Positions 10,284 through 22,252 of a DNA stretch of 42,893 nt are shown here, one piece after another. Both the position numbers and the translations under genes were made by a program. Under the pieces are notes generated by a model, which had not been told where the DNA came from, searched no databases, and saw nothing but the letters and a program-made list of their open reading frames with translations. The stretch is taken from the NCBI RefSeq assembly GCF_016786325.1, contig NZ_JADWYU010000151.1:1-42893 (forward strand). The letters are read 5' to 3'. The first letter of the stretch is position 1, and the number at the start of each line of letters is the position of its first letter. This DNA comes from Frankia nepalensis. GTDB taxonomy: Bacteria > Actinomycetota > Actinomycetes > Frankiales > Frankiaceae.

Positions 10284-11144
10284 ATGGTCAAGATAGCTGG
10301 TCGCGACGTCGCCACCAGTGACGTCGGCACCCTGGCCGGCGGCCTAGTGGTGCTTATCTCCAGCTTCATGCCCTGGATGGGGATCGACTGGTACTACTAC
10401 CGCAGCACCAACCACATGGGCTGGTCCTCCGGCGCGCTCGCGGTGCTGGCGATCCTGCTCAGCGTCGCCGTCGCCGGGCTGGTGGCGGCCCGGGTCTTCG
10501 GCAACACGCGGGTGCCGGCGCTCGGCCCGGTCGGCCCGGCGCTGCTCAACGTGATCCTCGGCGGCGTCGCGACGCTCTTCATCCTCCTGAGGCTGATCAC
10601 CGTCGACCCGTACGACTCGAAGTTCGGCCTCTACTTCGGCCTCATCGGGGCCGCGGCGCTGACCGGCTTCAGCGTCCTGGGCCTGCTCGCCAGCGGGGAG
10701 CCGTTCCCGGGCCGCGGGGCGGGCGGCGGTCCGGCCGGGCCGGGCGGCCCGACAGGCGGACCGGGCGGGCCCTGGAGCCCCCAGCCGCCGTACGGGCCGG
10801 GGCAGCAGCCCTACGGTCAGCCCTACGGCTACCAGCAGCCCGCCGCGCCCTATGGGCAGCAGCAGCCGCCCCCCAGCTACCCCCAGCCGACCCCGGCGCC
10901 TGGTTACGGGCAGCAGCCCGCGCCCAGCGGCTACACCCAGCCGACGGCCACGCCCGGGTACGGCCAGCCTCCGGCGCCGGCACCCGGTGGATATGGCCAG
11001 CCGCCGGCGACCCCGGCCCCCTACGGCCAGCCCTCGCCCTACGGGCAGCCGCCCGGTCCCGGCTACGGTCAGCCGCCGGCGCCGCCCTATGACCCGAACC
11101 AGCAGCCTCCGGCGGGTCAGCCCTACGGCCAGCAGCCTGGCTAG
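10284..11144 (+). CDS. four-TM membrane protein with Pro/Gly/Tyr/Gln-rich tail
   Basis: Function not recognised. The first about 145 of 286 residues form four hydrophobic segments: GTLAGGLVVLISSFMPWMG, ALAVLAILLSVAVAGLVAA, ALLNVILGGVATLFILLRL and YFGLIGAAALTGFSVLGLL. The rest is a low-complexity cytoplasmic-type tail built from PYGQ, GYGQPP and GYxQP units, with no charged residues over long stretches, hence probably disordered. ATG at 10284 is preferred to the open frame from 10200 because the first hydrophobic segment follows it directly and the upstream residues have no family look. It lies between sucCD and DUF6350-purNH, where actinobacteria often carry small membrane proteins. Confidence 0.75.
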   Translation: MVKIAGRDVATSDVGTLAGGLVVLISSFMPWMGIDWYYYRSTNHMGWSSGALAVLAILLSVAVAGLVAARVFGNTRVPALGPVGPALLNVILGGVATLFILLRLITVDPYDSKFGLYFGLIGAAALTGFSVLGLLASGEPFPGRGAGGGPAGPGGPTGGPGGPWSPQPPYGPGQQPYGQPYGYQQPAAPYGQQQPPPSYPQPTPAPGYGQQPAPSGYTQPTATPGYGQPPAPAPGGYGQPPATPAPYGQPSPYGQPPGPGYGQPPAPPYDPNQQPPAGQPYGQQPG

Positions 11145-11192
11145 GCCGGCCGCCGACCGTCGATTTTCGTCGGATAGGTCCAATTCCGGGCG

Positions 11193-12695
11193 ATGGCCCG
11201 GCGTGTTGGAAGGGCCCGGCCGCGGCGGCATGCGAGCGTCGTCCCTGTGGCCCACCCTGTCGTCTCGCGCGGCGCCGCGGCGGTCCGGCTAGCCCGGTTC
11301 GCCCGGCTCGCGCGCACGTTCGGCGCCGCGTTGCCCGCGCCGGCCGTGGCTGGCGCCGCCGGTCTGGTCGCCGTCCAGCTACTGGTGCTCGTCGCGTGGG
11401 GAGCGGACACGAGGGCGCGGGCCGGCGCCGGCGAGGCACTCCGGGTCGGCGCGGACCTGTGGCTGCTGGCGCACGGGACGACCCTGCGGCTGCCGGACGG
11501 CGAGGTCGACATCCTCCCGATGGGGCTGGCGATGCTGCCGGTTCTGGTCGCCGCCTCGTCCGGATACCGGCTCACGGCCGCGCGCGCGGGTGCGCCACGC
11601 CCGCGAAGGGACGTGACCGACCGGGCGGGCCTCGCGGGCCGGTTCGGCTCCCGGCTGCGTCCCGGCCTCGCGGGCCGGGGCGCGCTCGCCCAGGCGACCG
11701 GGGCGGCGGCGTCGAGCACGCGCCCTCGGGCACGCCGGCTCCCGCCGGATCGGCGGCGGGGCTCCTCCCAGATGGGCGGAGCTCGGGGTTCCTCCCGGAT
11801 CGGTGAAGCCGAGCTGGGAGGCCGGCGATCGGCGAGGGGCGCCGCGACGTCCGGGCGCCGGGTCGTCCTGTACGCCACGGCCGTCATGGTCGCGCAGACC
11901 ACGCTGGTCGGCGTCGTCTGCCTCGCGGCGGCGAGCCCGCGGGCGCACCCCTCGATCGTGTCCGCGCTGCTCGGCGCGGCCTGCCTTTCCGGCCTGGGCG
12001 CGACCATCGGCGTGCTCGCGGGTGCCCGCGGGCCGGGCGCGGCCTGGCGGATGGTGCCCACGGTGCTGCGGGTGCCGCTGTCGGCGGGGCTGGCCGCGGT
12101 CGCGGCACTGGTCGCCGTCGGCGCGCTGGGCCTCACCGTCCTGCTGATCGTCCGGGCGGGCAGCGTGTCCGCCGCGGCGGAGGGCCTCGACCCCGGCGTG
12201 GTCGGCGGAGTGGGCCTGCTGGCCGTCCAGCTCGCGCTCCTGCCCAACCTGGTCGTGTGGGCGGTCTGCTACGCGCTCGGCACCGGGTTCGCCGCCGGGC
12301 GGGCCGTGACGCTGACCCCGACCACCGCCGCCCCGAACAGCCTGCCGGACCTCCCGGTGCTGCGGCTGCTGCCGACGGCGCCGCTGCCCGGCTGGGCCTG
12401 GCTGGTGCTCGCCGTGGCGCCGCTCGCGGCCGGGACGGCGCTCGCGCTGTCGGTGCGCCGGGCCACGCCGGGGGCGCCCCTGGTCGGCCGCCTCGGCCTG
12501 GTGGTCGCCGGCGCGGCGACCTGCGCGGCGCTGGTCGGCCTGCTCGCGGCGCTGTCCGGCGGTGGCGTCGGCACGGGCGCGGCCGCCGAGGTCGGGCCGG
12601 CCCCTGGCTGGGCGATGCTGGCCACGCTCCTGGAGGTGGCGATGGCCGGCGCCCTGGTGACCAGCGTCGTCGAACTCGTCGGTCGTCGCGACTAA
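11193..12695 (+). CDS. DUF6350 family membrane protein
   Basis: Polytopic integral membrane protein of the DUF6350 group found upstream of purN in many actinobacteria; function unknown. Of 500 residues, about nine segments are hydrophobic, beginning with PAVAGAAGLVAVQLLVLVAW. The family hallmark WLLAHGTTLRLPDGEVDILPMG is followed by LAMLPVLVAASSGYRLTAA. A hydrophilic Arg/Ser/Gly-rich insert (about residues 130-210) interrupts the membrane segments. Start may be 11193 (ATG) or GTG at 11247; neither has a strong ribosome site. The gene is co-directional with the HTH gene, purN and purH. Confidence 0.85.
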   Translation: MARRVGRARPRRHASVVPVAHPVVSRGAAAVRLARFARLARTFGAALPAPAVAGAAGLVAVQLLVLVAWGADTRARAGAGEALRVGADLWLLAHGTTLRLPDGEVDILPMGLAMLPVLVAASSGYRLTAARAGAPRPRRDVTDRAGLAGRFGSRLRPGLAGRGALAQATGAAASSTRPRARRLPPDRRRGSSQMGGARGSSRIGEAELGGRRSARGAATSGRRVVLYATAVMVAQTTLVGVVCLAAASPRAHPSIVSALLGAACLSGLGATIGVLAGARGPGAAWRMVPTVLRVPLSAGLAAVAALVAVGALGLTVLLIVRAGSVSAAAEGLDPGVVGGVGLLAVQLALLPNLVVWAVCYALGTGFAAGRAVTLTPTTAAPNSLPDLPVLRLLPTAPLPGWAWLVLAVAPLAAGTALALSVRRATPGAPLVGRLGLVVAGAATCAALVGLLAALSGGGVGTGAAAEVGPAPGWAMLATLLEVAMAGALVTSVVELVGRRD

Positions 12696-12851
12696 GACGT
12701 GTCTGCTGGCTCTTCGGCCGCGCTGACTGGTCGGGAGCCGCGGCGGGCGTCCTCGGGACGGCGTTCGCGCCGGGGCCGAATGTCGGAGCCGGTGGTTACC
12801 GTGTGATCGCCTGGCCGGGCGCCCGCGAGGACCGTTCGGGAGGAGGCCACC

Positions 12852-12902
12852 ATGCCCCTGGCCACCGTGTCCCTGACCACCATGACCTCCTGGTCACCGT
12901 GA
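12852..12902 (+). CDS. putative 16-codon leader ORF overlapping the HTH gene
   Basis: ATG at 12852 is preceded by GGGAGGAGG with a 5-nt spacer, the strongest ribosome-binding site in this stretch. The ORF encodes MPLATVSLTTMTSWSP and ends at TGA 12900-12902. The GTG start of the next gene at 12899 overlaps this stop as GTGA, a classic translational-coupling arrangement. The peptide is Thr/Ser-rich with one Trp. It may be a leader peptide or serve only to deliver ribosomes. Confidence 0.5.
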   Translation: MPLATVSLTTMTSWSP

Positions 12903-13462
12903 CACCGACCCTGACCCAGCTGCGCGCGCGGTCCGCCGACCTGCGTGGCCTGGGCTGGTCGTACCGGCGTATCGCCACCCACTGGCAGCTGGCCTACCGG
13001 CTGGGCGCGCTGCTGGCGTTCCGGCTGGCGCACGGCTGGACGCAGGAGGAGGCCGCCTGGCGCTGGAACGCGCGTTGGCCGGCCGACCCGAAGACCGCCA
13101 AGTCCTTCAGCTACTGGGAGACCTGGCCCGGTTCCGGCGGCCGCGCGCCCTCGCCCAGGACCCTGGCGCGCCTCGCCGAGCTGTACCTGTGCCGGCCGGG
13201 TGACCTGCTCGACGGCGTCGACCACGGCGTCCTGGACCCCGGGCTCGACGCCGACGAGGCGCCCGGCGGTCGTTGCTGGCCGGGCGGCGGCTGCCAGCCG
13301 GGCCCGCCCGGCCGGGTAGGCGCCGTTCCGGCCGCCAACGGCCTTGCCGTGCCGCCGGACCCGGACTTCGAACTGGATCTCGGTATGGCCTTCGGCCAGC
13401 AGCTCGTGGCCGCGGCCCAGGAGCCCCCGTCGGGCGCGACGGAGGACGTCTTGGCGGGCTAG
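12899..13462 (+). CDS. helix-turn-helix (XRE-like) DNA-binding protein
   Basis: Probable transcriptional regulator of 187 residues. Residues about 5-90 resemble an XRE-type fold: YRRIATHWQLAYRLGALLAFRLAHGWTQEEAAWRWNARWP, then a segment FSYWETWPGSGGRAPSPRTLARLAELYLCRPGDLL that matches the helix containing the usual Y/W-E-x-G and L-A-L-Y features. The C-terminal part is Pro/Gly-rich and acidic. GTG at 12899 is the plausible start; it lacks its own Shine-Dalgarno and overlaps the stop of a short upstream ORF. Close homologues would be needed to decide whether it binds upstream of the purine genes. Confidence 0.65.
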   Translation: MTPTLTQLRARSADLRGLGWSYRRIATHWQLAYRLGALLAFRLAHGWTQEEAAWRWNARWPADPKTAKSFSYWETWPGSGGRAPSPRTLARLAELYLCRPGDLLDGVDHGVLDPGLDADEAPGGRCWPGGGCQPGPPGRVGAVPAANGLAVPPDPDFELDLGMAFGQQLVAAAQEPPSGATEDVLAG

Positions 13463-13645
13463 TCAGTACAGTCGGGGATCGTCGCGACGGCCGGGGATCG
13501 TCGCGAACGCGCGGGCCGGTGGGGCGGCTGGCGCCCGCGCGCCTGGGCACAGTGTCTGCTGGAGGCCTCCGGCGGCGCGAGAAGCCCGTTTCGCGCCCCT
13601 ACGGCCCCTGCCTGGGAGATGACCCTGCTGCCATCGGAGAGTTCC

Positions 13646-14230
13646 GTGTCTGCTCGCCTGGTCGTTCTCGCCTCCGGGGCCGGCACCACCCTGCAGGCCA
13701 TCCTTGACGCCTGCCAGGACCCGGCCTACGGGGCCACGGTCGTCGCGGTGGGCACCGACCGGCCGGATACCGGCGCCGAGCGGCGGGCCCGGGCCGCCGG
13801 CGTGCCGGTGTTCACCGTCCGGCTGGCGGACCACCCGGACAGGGACGCGTTCAACGCGGCCACCGCCGACCGGATCGCCGCGGCGCGTCCCGACCTGCTG
13901 GTACTCGCTGGGTATATGAAGATTCTCGACAAGCAGGTCATCGGTCGGTTTCGGACGGTCAACACCCACCCGTCGCTGCTGCCGTCGTTCCCCGGCGCGC
14001 ACGCGGTCCGCGACGCGCTGGCCCACGGTGTCAAGATCAGCGGGGTGACCGTCCACTGGGTGGACGAGGGGGTCGACACCGGGCCGATCATCGCGCAGGC
14101 GGCGGTCGAGATCCGGCGGGAAGACACCGAGGACACCCTGCACGCGCGGATCCAGGCGGTCGAGCGCGGCCTCTATGTCGACACGATCGGGCGGGTTCTG
14201 CGCGCGGGGCCCGAGGGCGGCGCCGGGTAG
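13646..14230 (+). CDS. purN: phosphoribosylglycinamide formyltransferase
   Basis: Formyltetrahydrofolate-dependent GAR transformylase, third step of de novo purine synthesis. The 194-residue product has the N-terminal [17 protein letters not shown] loop and the catalytic block [17 protein letters not shown] (Asn and His of the active site), followed by [19 protein letters not shown] with the catalytic Asp. GTG at 13646 is chosen over ATG at 13619 because GGAGA lies 5 nt before it. Co-directional with purH 146 bp downstream, the conserved actinobacterial arrangement. Confidence 0.95.
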   Translation: MSARLVVLASGAGTTLQAILDACQDPAYGATVVAVGTDRPDTGAERRARAAGVPVFTVRLADHPDRDAFNAATADRIAAARPDLLVLAGYMKILDKQVIGRFRTVNTHPSLLPSFPGAHAVRDALAHGVKISGVTVHWVDEGVDTGPIIAQAAVEIRREDTEDTLHARIQAVERGLYVDTIGRVLRAGPEGGAG

Positions 14231-14376
14231 CCGTACGCCCGCCCACGCGGCGCCACCCGGCGCCACGGGTGCCGCGCGCCGGCGGTCCCGCCGGTCGGCG
14301 GCGGGGCGCCAGCAGGAGTAACCGGGCCTGGGCGAGGACGCCCGGGAACCGTGACAGATCCGCAGGAGGAGGAGAA

Positions 14377-16026
14377 ATGACGAGGCCGCAGGATCCGACG
14401 ACGGCCACGGCCGACGGCCCGGCGGAGTCGTCGACCGCGGGCACCGAGGTGGTCGCGACCGGTCGGCGCCGACTGCGCCGGGCACTGGTGAGCGTCTACG
14501 ACAAGTCGGGGCTGGGCGAGCTCGCCGAGGCGTTCCTGGCGGCGGGCGTGGAGGTCGTGTCCACCGGCTCGACCGCCGAGGTGCTGTCCCGCCACGGCCT
14601 GGCCGTCACGCCGGTCAGCACGCTGACCGGCTTCCCCGAGGTGCTCGGCGGCCGGGTGAAGACGCTGCACCCGCGGGTGCACGCGGGCCTGTTGGCCGAC
14701 CTGCGCAAGACCGGGCACGCCGAGGCGCTGGCCGAGCTGGAGATCGAGCCGTTCGACCTCGTCGTCGTCAACCTGTACCCGTTCCGGGAGACGGTGGCGG
14801 GCGGCGCGACCGAGGACGAGGCGGTCGAGCAGATCGACATCGGCGGGCCGGCGATGATCCGGGCCGCCGCGAAGAACCACCCCTCGGTCGCGGTCGTCGT
14901 CGAGCCGGACGACTACCCGGCGCTCATCGAGGCCGTCCGGGGTTCCGGATTCGACCTTCCGGCCAGGCGTCGGCTCGCCGCCAGGGCGTTCGCTCACACG
15001 GCGGGCTACGACGCCGCCGTCGCGTCCTGGTTCGCCAGCGTCGTCGCGCCCGACGAGACGGCCCGCGAGACGGGCTGGCCGGACGTGCTGACCGCCCAGT
15101 GGCGGCGCGCCGACGTGCTCCGCTACGGCGAGAACCCGCACCAGCGGGCCGCGCTCTACGTCGCCACCGACGACCACACCCCGGGGCTCGCGACCGCGCG
15201 GCAACTGCACGGCAAGCAGATGTCCTACAACAACTACACCGACACCGACGCCGCCCGGCGCGCCGTCCACGACTTCGCCGAGCCGGCCGTGGCGATCATC
15301 AAGCACGCCAACCCGTGCGGCATCGCCGTCGCCGCCGACATCGCCGCGGCGCATCGCAAGGCGCACGCCTGCGACCCGGTGTCGGCGTTCGGCGGTGTGA
15401 TCGCGACGAACCGGCCGGTCACCGTCGAGCTCGCCGAGCAGATCGCGGAGATCTTCACCGAGGTCGTCGTGGCGCCGGCCTACGAGCCGGGCGCCGTGGA
15501 GATCCTCGCGCGCAAACCGTCGATCCGGCTGCTGGAATGCGCGCCGCCGCCGCACGCGCGCGGGGTCGAGCTGCGCCAGGTGAGCGGTGGGCTGCTGCTG
15601 CAGTCCCGGGACGCCCTGGACTCGCCGGGGGACGAGCCCACGTCCTGGACGCTGGAGGCCGGCACCCCCGCGGACGAGGCCACGCTGGCCGACCTGCGGT
15701 TCGCCTGGCGGGCGGTGCGCTCGGTCAAGTCGAACGCGATCCTGATCGCCGCGGAGGGGGCGACCGTCGGGGTCGGCATGGGCCAGGTGAACCGGGTCGA
15801 CGCCGCGCGGCTCGCGGTCAGCCGCGCCGGTGACCGGACGAAGGGCGCGGTCGCCGCCAGCGACGCCTACTTCCCGTTCCCGGACGGCTTCCAGGTGCTC
15901 GCCGACGCGGGGGTGCGGGCGGTCGTCGAGCCGGGCGGCTCGGTGCGGGATGAGCTCGTGGTCGCCGCGGCCCGCGAGGCGGGGGTAACCCTGTACTTCA
16001 CCGGCGTGCGCCACTTCGCGCACTAG
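14377..16026 (+). CDS. purH: bifunctional AICAR transformylase/IMP cyclohydrolase
   Basis: Catalyses the last two steps of IMP synthesis. The 549-residue chain has an N-terminal cyclohydrolase domain ([20 protein letters not shown], then [20 protein letters not shown] and [16 protein letters not shown]) and a C-terminal transformylase domain with [13 protein letters not shown], the [11 protein letters not shown] catalytic Lys-His motif, and DAYFPFPDG near the end. The first about 25 residues are an extra polar extension. ATG at 14377 is preceded by GGAGGAGGA at 4 nt. A hairpin about 50 nt past the stop likely ends the transcript. Confidence 0.97.
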   Translation: MTRPQDPTTATADGPAESSTAGTEVVATGRRRLRRALVSVYDKSGLGELAEAFLAAGVEVVSTGSTAEVLSRHGLAVTPVSTLTGFPEVLGGRVKTLHPRVHAGLLADLRKTGHAEALAELEIEPFDLVVVNLYPFRETVAGGATEDEAVEQIDIGGPAMIRAAAKNHPSVAVVVEPDDYPALIEAVRGSGFDLPARRRLAARAFAHTAGYDAAVASWFASVVAPDETARETGWPDVLTAQWRRADVLRYGENPHQRAALYVATDDHTPGLATARQLHGKQMSYNNYTDTDAARRAVHDFAEPAVAIIKHANPCGIAVAADIAAAHRKAHACDPVSAFGGVIATNRPVTVELAEQIAEIFTEVVVAPAYEPGAVEILARKPSIRLLECAPPPHARGVELRQVSGGLLLQSRDALDSPGDEPTSWTLEAGTPADEATLADLRFAWRAVRSVKSNAILIAAEGATVGVGMGQVNRVDAARLAVSRAGDRTKGAVAASDAYFPFPDGFQVLADAGVRAVVEPGGSVRDELVVAAAREAGVTLYFTGVRHFAH

Positions 16027-16077
16027 CGGTGCGTTCCGCGCCGGGGCGCGGGACGGCGTGAACCGGACCGCGCGGGC

Positions 16078-16105
16078 GGCCGGCGAGGTGTCAGCCTCGC
16101 CGGCC
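16078..16105 (+). terminator. hairpin after purH
   Basis: GGCCGGCGAGG and CCTCGCCGGCC form a perfect 11-bp stem with a 6-nt loop (TGTCAG), 51 nt after the purH stop. No U-tract follows. It could serve both purH and the convergent gene at 16409-16741. Confidence 0.65.
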
Positions 16106-16408
16106 ACCGCCCGAGCCGGGGCCGCCACGCTTGTTCCGCCCGCCGCGGCCGGGGCCGCCCTCGCGTCGGTCGCCGCGGCGTTCCCGCCGCGGCCGGGGGT
16201 CACCGGGCATGACGGGACCGTCCGTCGTCCGACCGGGCTGGTCGGGCGACGGCTGTGGTGAGCGCTGGTCGGTGGCTCCAGCCGGCGACGTCTCCGGACC
16301 GCCCACCGACGTCGCCAGATCTGGCGGGTCGGTAGGCGGGACGGCGGTGCGTCCCGGATCGGTGGACCTGGGATCGGCGGCTGGTGGCCGCCGGCCGGCG
16401 CCAGCTGT
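16106..16408. other. intergenic region, no gene recognised
   Basis: The region is Pro/Arg/Gly-coding in all frames with no convincing start or family match. On the minus strand one frame reads as Arg/Gly-rich, which is compositional. It separates the convergent ends of purH and the small hypothetical gene. Confidence 0.5.
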
Positions 16409-16741
16409 TCAGACGCTCGTCGACTCCGCGGCCGTGGTGCCCCGCCGGACCGTGCTCGTGGCGCCGGTCGTCGAGGTGGCCGCGCCGGTCGCCGTGGTGG
16501 TGGTGGCGGTGGCCGGACCGCCGGGCGTGTCGCTGTTCGGCACGTAGCGCTGGGAGACCCAGTCGAGCGCCTCCCGCCAGGACGCGCCGTAGAGAACCGA
16601 GATTCGGTCGGCGGTCTGGCGCGCCAGGGCCTGGACGAACACGCGGTCGTCGCTGTCGAGGTGCCGGGCGTCCCCGAAGGTCTCCCACGCCCGGAACATC
16701 AGCTCCTGAAGCTTCTTGCTGTGTGGCGACTCGTCTGCCAC
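16409..16741 (-). CDS. conserved-looking small hypothetical protein
   Basis: Not recognised. The first about 72 of 110 residues look like a folded helical protein (KKLQELMFRAWETFGDARHL, then DRVFVQALARQTADRISVLY and REALDWVSQRYVP), while the last about 35 are a Thr/Ala-rich low-complexity tail. The start is GTG at 16741 with a strong GGAGG 8 nt before it. It is transcribed away from the DUF3017 gene, the two sharing a 126-bp divergent spacer, and towards purH. No membrane segment or metal motif is visible. Confidence 0.7.
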   Translation of the reverse strand: MADESPHSKKLQELMFRAWETFGDARHLDSDDRVFVQALARQTADRISVLYGASWREALDWVSQRYVPNSDTPGGPATATTTTATGAATSTTGATSTVRRGTTAAESTSV

Positions 16742-16854
16742 GTCACGCTCCTCCTGCTGTGGGACCTGACGGGGCAGTCTGCCCTAGTCCGCCTGGGCGC
16801 CGTCAGGTGGGGTGGAAAAACGTGGCCGGCCGTGCCCGGTTCCTCGCCTTCTCC

Positions 16855-16860
16855 CTACAC
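16855..16860 (+). promoter_or_regulatory. -10 box for a leaderless DUF3017 transcript
   Basis: TACACT lies 7 nt before the GTG at 16868, so transcription would start at or next to the start codon. The -35 region has no clear consensus. Confidence 0.4.
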
Positions 16861-16867
16861 TGCGGGA

Positions 16868-17359
16868 GTGCGCGCGGGTGAGCGAGAGGCGTCCGGGTGG
16901 CGCCCGCCCCCCGCGGGGCAGGGCGCGGAGCGAGGCGACGGCTCGTCCGGCCCGACGAGCTGGTTCGGTGCCTTGGACCCGTCGCGGGACCCGTCGAACG
17001 CGCCCCGGCCGCCCGAGGCGGCGGGGCCGGGAGGGCAGGGCCCGCGGGCGCGGGCGAAGGCGGCCAGGGCCGCCGAGCGGCGCAGCCGCGCGCCATGGTT
17101 CGTGCGTGAGGCGGCGCTCACCCTCGCCCTGGTGGGAGTGGGCGCCGGGCTTGTCATGGTCGAGCGGGAACGGTGGCGCACGGGCCTGTTCGGGGTGGGC
17201 ACGGTGCTGCTGGTGATGGCGCTGGCGCGGCTCGTTCTCCCCGCCCGCCGCGTCGGCGCGCTCGCGGTCCGTGGCCGGCTGTTCGATGTCGTCGCGCTGC
17301 TCGCGTTCGGCGGTGGCGTGATCGGCCTGACCCTCACGGTGCCGATCCCAGGCCCGTAG
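16868..17359 (+). CDS. DUF3017 family membrane protein
   Basis: Small membrane protein of unknown function, DUF3017 family, usually found near purine or TCA genes in actinobacteria. The 163 residues have a disordered Gly/Pro/Arg-rich N-terminal part of about 75 residues, then three hydrophobic segments (ALTLALVGVGAGLVMV, FGVGTVLLVMALARLVLP, FDVVALLAFGGGVIGLTLTV). The frame is open from 16661, but GTG at 16868 is chosen because the upstream part has no family look and a -10 box fits leaderless initiation there. Confidence 0.8.
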   Translation: MRAGEREASGWRPPPAGQGAERGDGSSGPTSWFGALDPSRDPSNAPRPPEAAGPGGQGPRARAKAARAAERRSRAPWFVREAALTLALVGVGAGLVMVERERWRTGLFGVGTVLLVMALARLVLPARRVGALAVRGRLFDVVALLAFGGGVIGLTLTVPIPGP

Positions 17360-17687
17360 TCGTTTGGGCACTCTCCGGCAATCCGGGCGCCGGAGCCTGT
17401 ACCGGCATCTCCCCGGCGGTCCGTGACCAGCTGCAATTTCACCCACACTGGGTCACCACCCGGGCTCCGCGCGCGGTAGCCTCGCGTGCGCCCACCCTGC
17501 CGCCAGGGCTCACGGGCACGCGCCAGAACCGCACGCGCCGTGACTGGTCGCGCTCGTCGGTCGGTCACCGTGCGATGCTCGCCAGCCCGCCCCGACCGGC
17601 CCCCCGAGCCGGCGCCCGTGAAATGAGCGGGACATAGGTTGGTGAACAGTTGTTGGCGAGACGCAGCGAACGCGAAGCGGAGTAGCG
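17360..17687. other. intergenic region upstream of icd
   Basis: The 328 bp hold no recognisable gene. TAGGTT at 17635-17640, about 47 bp before the icd start, is a possible -10 box; no convincing -35 accompanies it. Confidence 0.4.
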
Positions 17688-19903
<2,216 letters not shown>

Positions 19904-19907
<4 letters not shown>

Positions 19908-21298
19908 CGGTCACCGGGCCGGCCGCCCTCGCCCCCGCCGGGGGTGGGGGCGACCGGCGCCTTCTCCGACCGGTCCTCGCCGGGCTCCGGCGCGGCCGCG
20001 GGCCGGCGGAGCACGATCCGGCGAAGCAGGGGTCCCCGCCGATTCCGCCCGTTGCTGGAGGGTGCGCCTTCGCTGTCAGGGTGCGGAATCGGCGGGGAGG
20101 CTCTGTCGGCCACCCAGCGGGCGTTGCCCTGGCCGTCCTGGTCTGCCTGGTCGCCGTTGCGGTGGGCCCGGCCGCCGCCGCCCCGGGCGGGTGACGGCAC
20201 CTGGTCCGGCGGCCGCGCCGCCGCGTCCCGGTCGGGCTGGCCGGTCCGGTCGGGCTGGTCCTCCTGGCCGTCCTGGTCCCCCTGGCGGTCCTGGTCGGTC
20301 TGGCGGTCCTGGTCGGTCTGGTCGGCCGGAGCGTCGCTGGACGGCTCGGGTGCCTGCTCGTCCGCCGGCTCGCCCGCCTTGCGCCGCTCGGCGGTGCCGG
20401 ACGGGTAGACATCGGAGTCACCTCGCGCGGTGACCGCCCACGCGGCGGCGAACATCGTCCACCGCATCAGGATGTTGATCCAGATCAGCAGCCCGACGAT
20501 GACCGCGAACGTGCCGTAGATCGGGTTGCTGGTGGTCTTGCCGATCAGCCAGGTGCCGAGCAGCTTGAGCACCTCGAGGCCGACCGCCCCGAGCAGGGCG
20601 GCGCGCACGACCGCGCGCCGGTTCGTCTGGGCGGGCAGCCGCCAGAACAGGTACAGGAACACCAGGGTGTTGGCGACCAGCGCCAGCAGGAAGCCGACCA
20701 GAGCGGCGAGCCACGCGGCCGTCGTGCTGCCCTGCATCCCCGTAGCGCGCAGCAGCAGGTCGTTGGCCGACGTCGCGACGCTCGTCAGCGCGAGCGACAC
20801 CACCAGCAGCAGGCCCAGGCCGGCGAGCACGCGGATGTCGCGCAGCCGCCGGGTGACGAGGTTGCCGGCCTCGGTGCTCTGGTGCCACATCAGGCGGATC
20901 GCGTCGCGCAGGGCCGATACACACGCCTCTCCGGCGAGCACCAGACCGACGAGACCGATAAGTCCGACCCCGACCTTCGCCGAGCCGAGTCCTTCGACGT
21001 TCAGCTTGTCAGCGAGCCCCGGCAAGTAACCGTTGATCTGCTCGACAAGCTTCTCTCGGACGTCCGGATAGGCGTCGACGACGAAACCGGCGATCGCGAA
21101 CAGCAACGCGATGATCGGGAAGAACGACAGGAAGGCGAAGTAGGTGGCGGCGGCGGCCAGCCGGTCGCCCCCTTCGGAGGTATAACGGCTGTAGGCGCGA
21201 ATCGTGTGGTCGAGCGCGGGGACCCGTCGGCGCGTCGCGGAGATGCCTCCAGAGACGCCGCCGCGGGCCCGATCAAACGTCTCCCGGATACCGGCCAC
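19904..21298 (-). CDS. YihY/BrkB family inner-membrane protein
   Basis: Polytopic membrane protein of the YihY family (often mislabelled ribonuclease BN); function unsettled. Residues about 35-295 hold six hydrophobic segments, including the signature [20 protein letters not shown] and LLGTWLIGK followed by [18 protein letters not shown]. The last about 165 residues are a hydrophilic tail with Asp/Gln-rich repeats ([17 protein letters not shown]) and basic blocks, encoded by a repetitive stretch near 20265-20335. The start is GTG at 21298 with GGGGGT upstream. The 4-bp tail-to-tail CTAG overlap with icd means both transcripts must read into each other or end within coding DNA. Confidence 0.9.
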
Positions 21299-21407
21299 AA
21301 ACCCTGGTTACCCCCTGGCACGCCAGCGGAACCGTGCCATCATCGCCAGTGCCGTCGTGATCCCGACCGGACGCCGCGCGCCTCGTCCGACGGCCGCGGC
21401 GCGTCGG

Positions 21408-22238
21408 TCACCGGGGCGGGAGCTCGGCGAGGACGGCGTCCGACAGCGGCGGCCAGGCCTCCGCCGCCCAGGAGCCGAAGTCGCGGTCGGTCAGGCACAC
21501 GCAGGCGGCCCCGGCCGCCGGGTCCACCCAGAGGAACGTGCCCGACCGGCCGAAGTGGCCGAACGTCGCCGGCGAGTTCGCCGACCCGGTCCAGTGCGGC
21601 GTCTTGCGGCCGCGCAGCTCGAAGCCCAGCCCCCAGTCGTTGGGCCGCTGCATCCCGAAGCCGGGTAGCACGCCGTCGAGCCCACGGAAGGCGACGGTCG
21701 TCGCCGCGGTGAACGTCTCCGGCGCGAGCAGCGTCGGGCGCAGCAGTTCGGCCGCGAACGCGGCCATGTCGTCGAGCGTCGAGGAGACGCCGTAGGCGGG
21801 CGACGACTCCAGCGCCGACGAGGTCATCCCGAGCGGCGCGAGCACCGCCTCGGCCAGGTACTCGGCGAAGCCGATCCCGGTGGCCGCCTCCAGCGCCCGG
21901 CCGAGCTCCTCGAAGCCGGTGTTCGAGTAGATCCGGCGGGTGCCCGGGCGGGCGAGCACGCCCGGTTCGGAGAAGGCGAGCCCTGAGGCGTGCGCGAGCA
22001 GGTGGGCGACGGTCGAGCCGGGCGGGCCGGCGGGGTCGTCGAGCGCGAACGCGCCCTCCTCGAGGGCGACGAGCGCCGCGTACGCGGACACCGGCTTGGA
22101 CACGGACGCCAGCGGGAACCGGGCCGCCGGGTCGCCGATCTCGCCCACGCGGCGCACCGAGCCGTCCTGCGCGCGCGCGAGCACCGCGGCGGCGGCGTTC
22201 CGGACCGGCCAGTCGGCAACCTGCTTCAACGCCTGCAC
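21408..22238 (-). CDS. beta-lactamase-family serine hydrolase
   Basis: Class C beta-lactamase/D,D-peptidase fold hydrolase of 276 residues. Motifs are in order: SxxK as FPLASVSKPVSAY, the YxN motif as RIYSNTGFEELGRALE, and the third motif as GHFGRSGTFLWVDP. There is no signal peptide, so it is probably a cytoplasmic esterase or peptidase and not an antibiotic-resistance enzyme. GTG at 22238 is chosen since the frame upstream reads through the 17-bp tandem array and encodes only a repeat. The ribosome site is weak. It is divergent from the flavoprotein gene at 22559. Confidence 0.88.
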   Translation of the reverse strand: MQALKQVADWPVRNAAAAVLARAQDGSVRRVGEIGDPAARFPLASVSKPVSAYAALVALEEGAFALDDPAGPPGSTVAHLLAHASGLAFSEPGVLARPGTRRIYSNTGFEELGRALEAATGIGFAEYLAEAVLAPLGMTSSALESSPAYGVSSTLDDMAAFAAELLRPTLLAPETFTAATTVAFRGLDGVLPGFGMQRPNDWGLGFELRGRKTPHWTGSANSPATFGHFGRSGTFLWVDPAAGAACVCLTDRDFGSWAAEAWPPLSDAVLAELPPR

Positions 22239-22252
22239 GTCCCGAACTTTAC

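Noticed and set aside
14310-14376. ZTP (pfl) riboswitch upstream of purH
   Set aside because: A CCTGGGCG hairpin resembles one element, but the conserved core and pseudoknot partner were not found.
16091-16306. Arg/Gly-rich minus-strand ORF
   Set aside because: RGG-like look arises from CCG/GCC runs; no ribosome site and it crosses the purH terminator hairpin.
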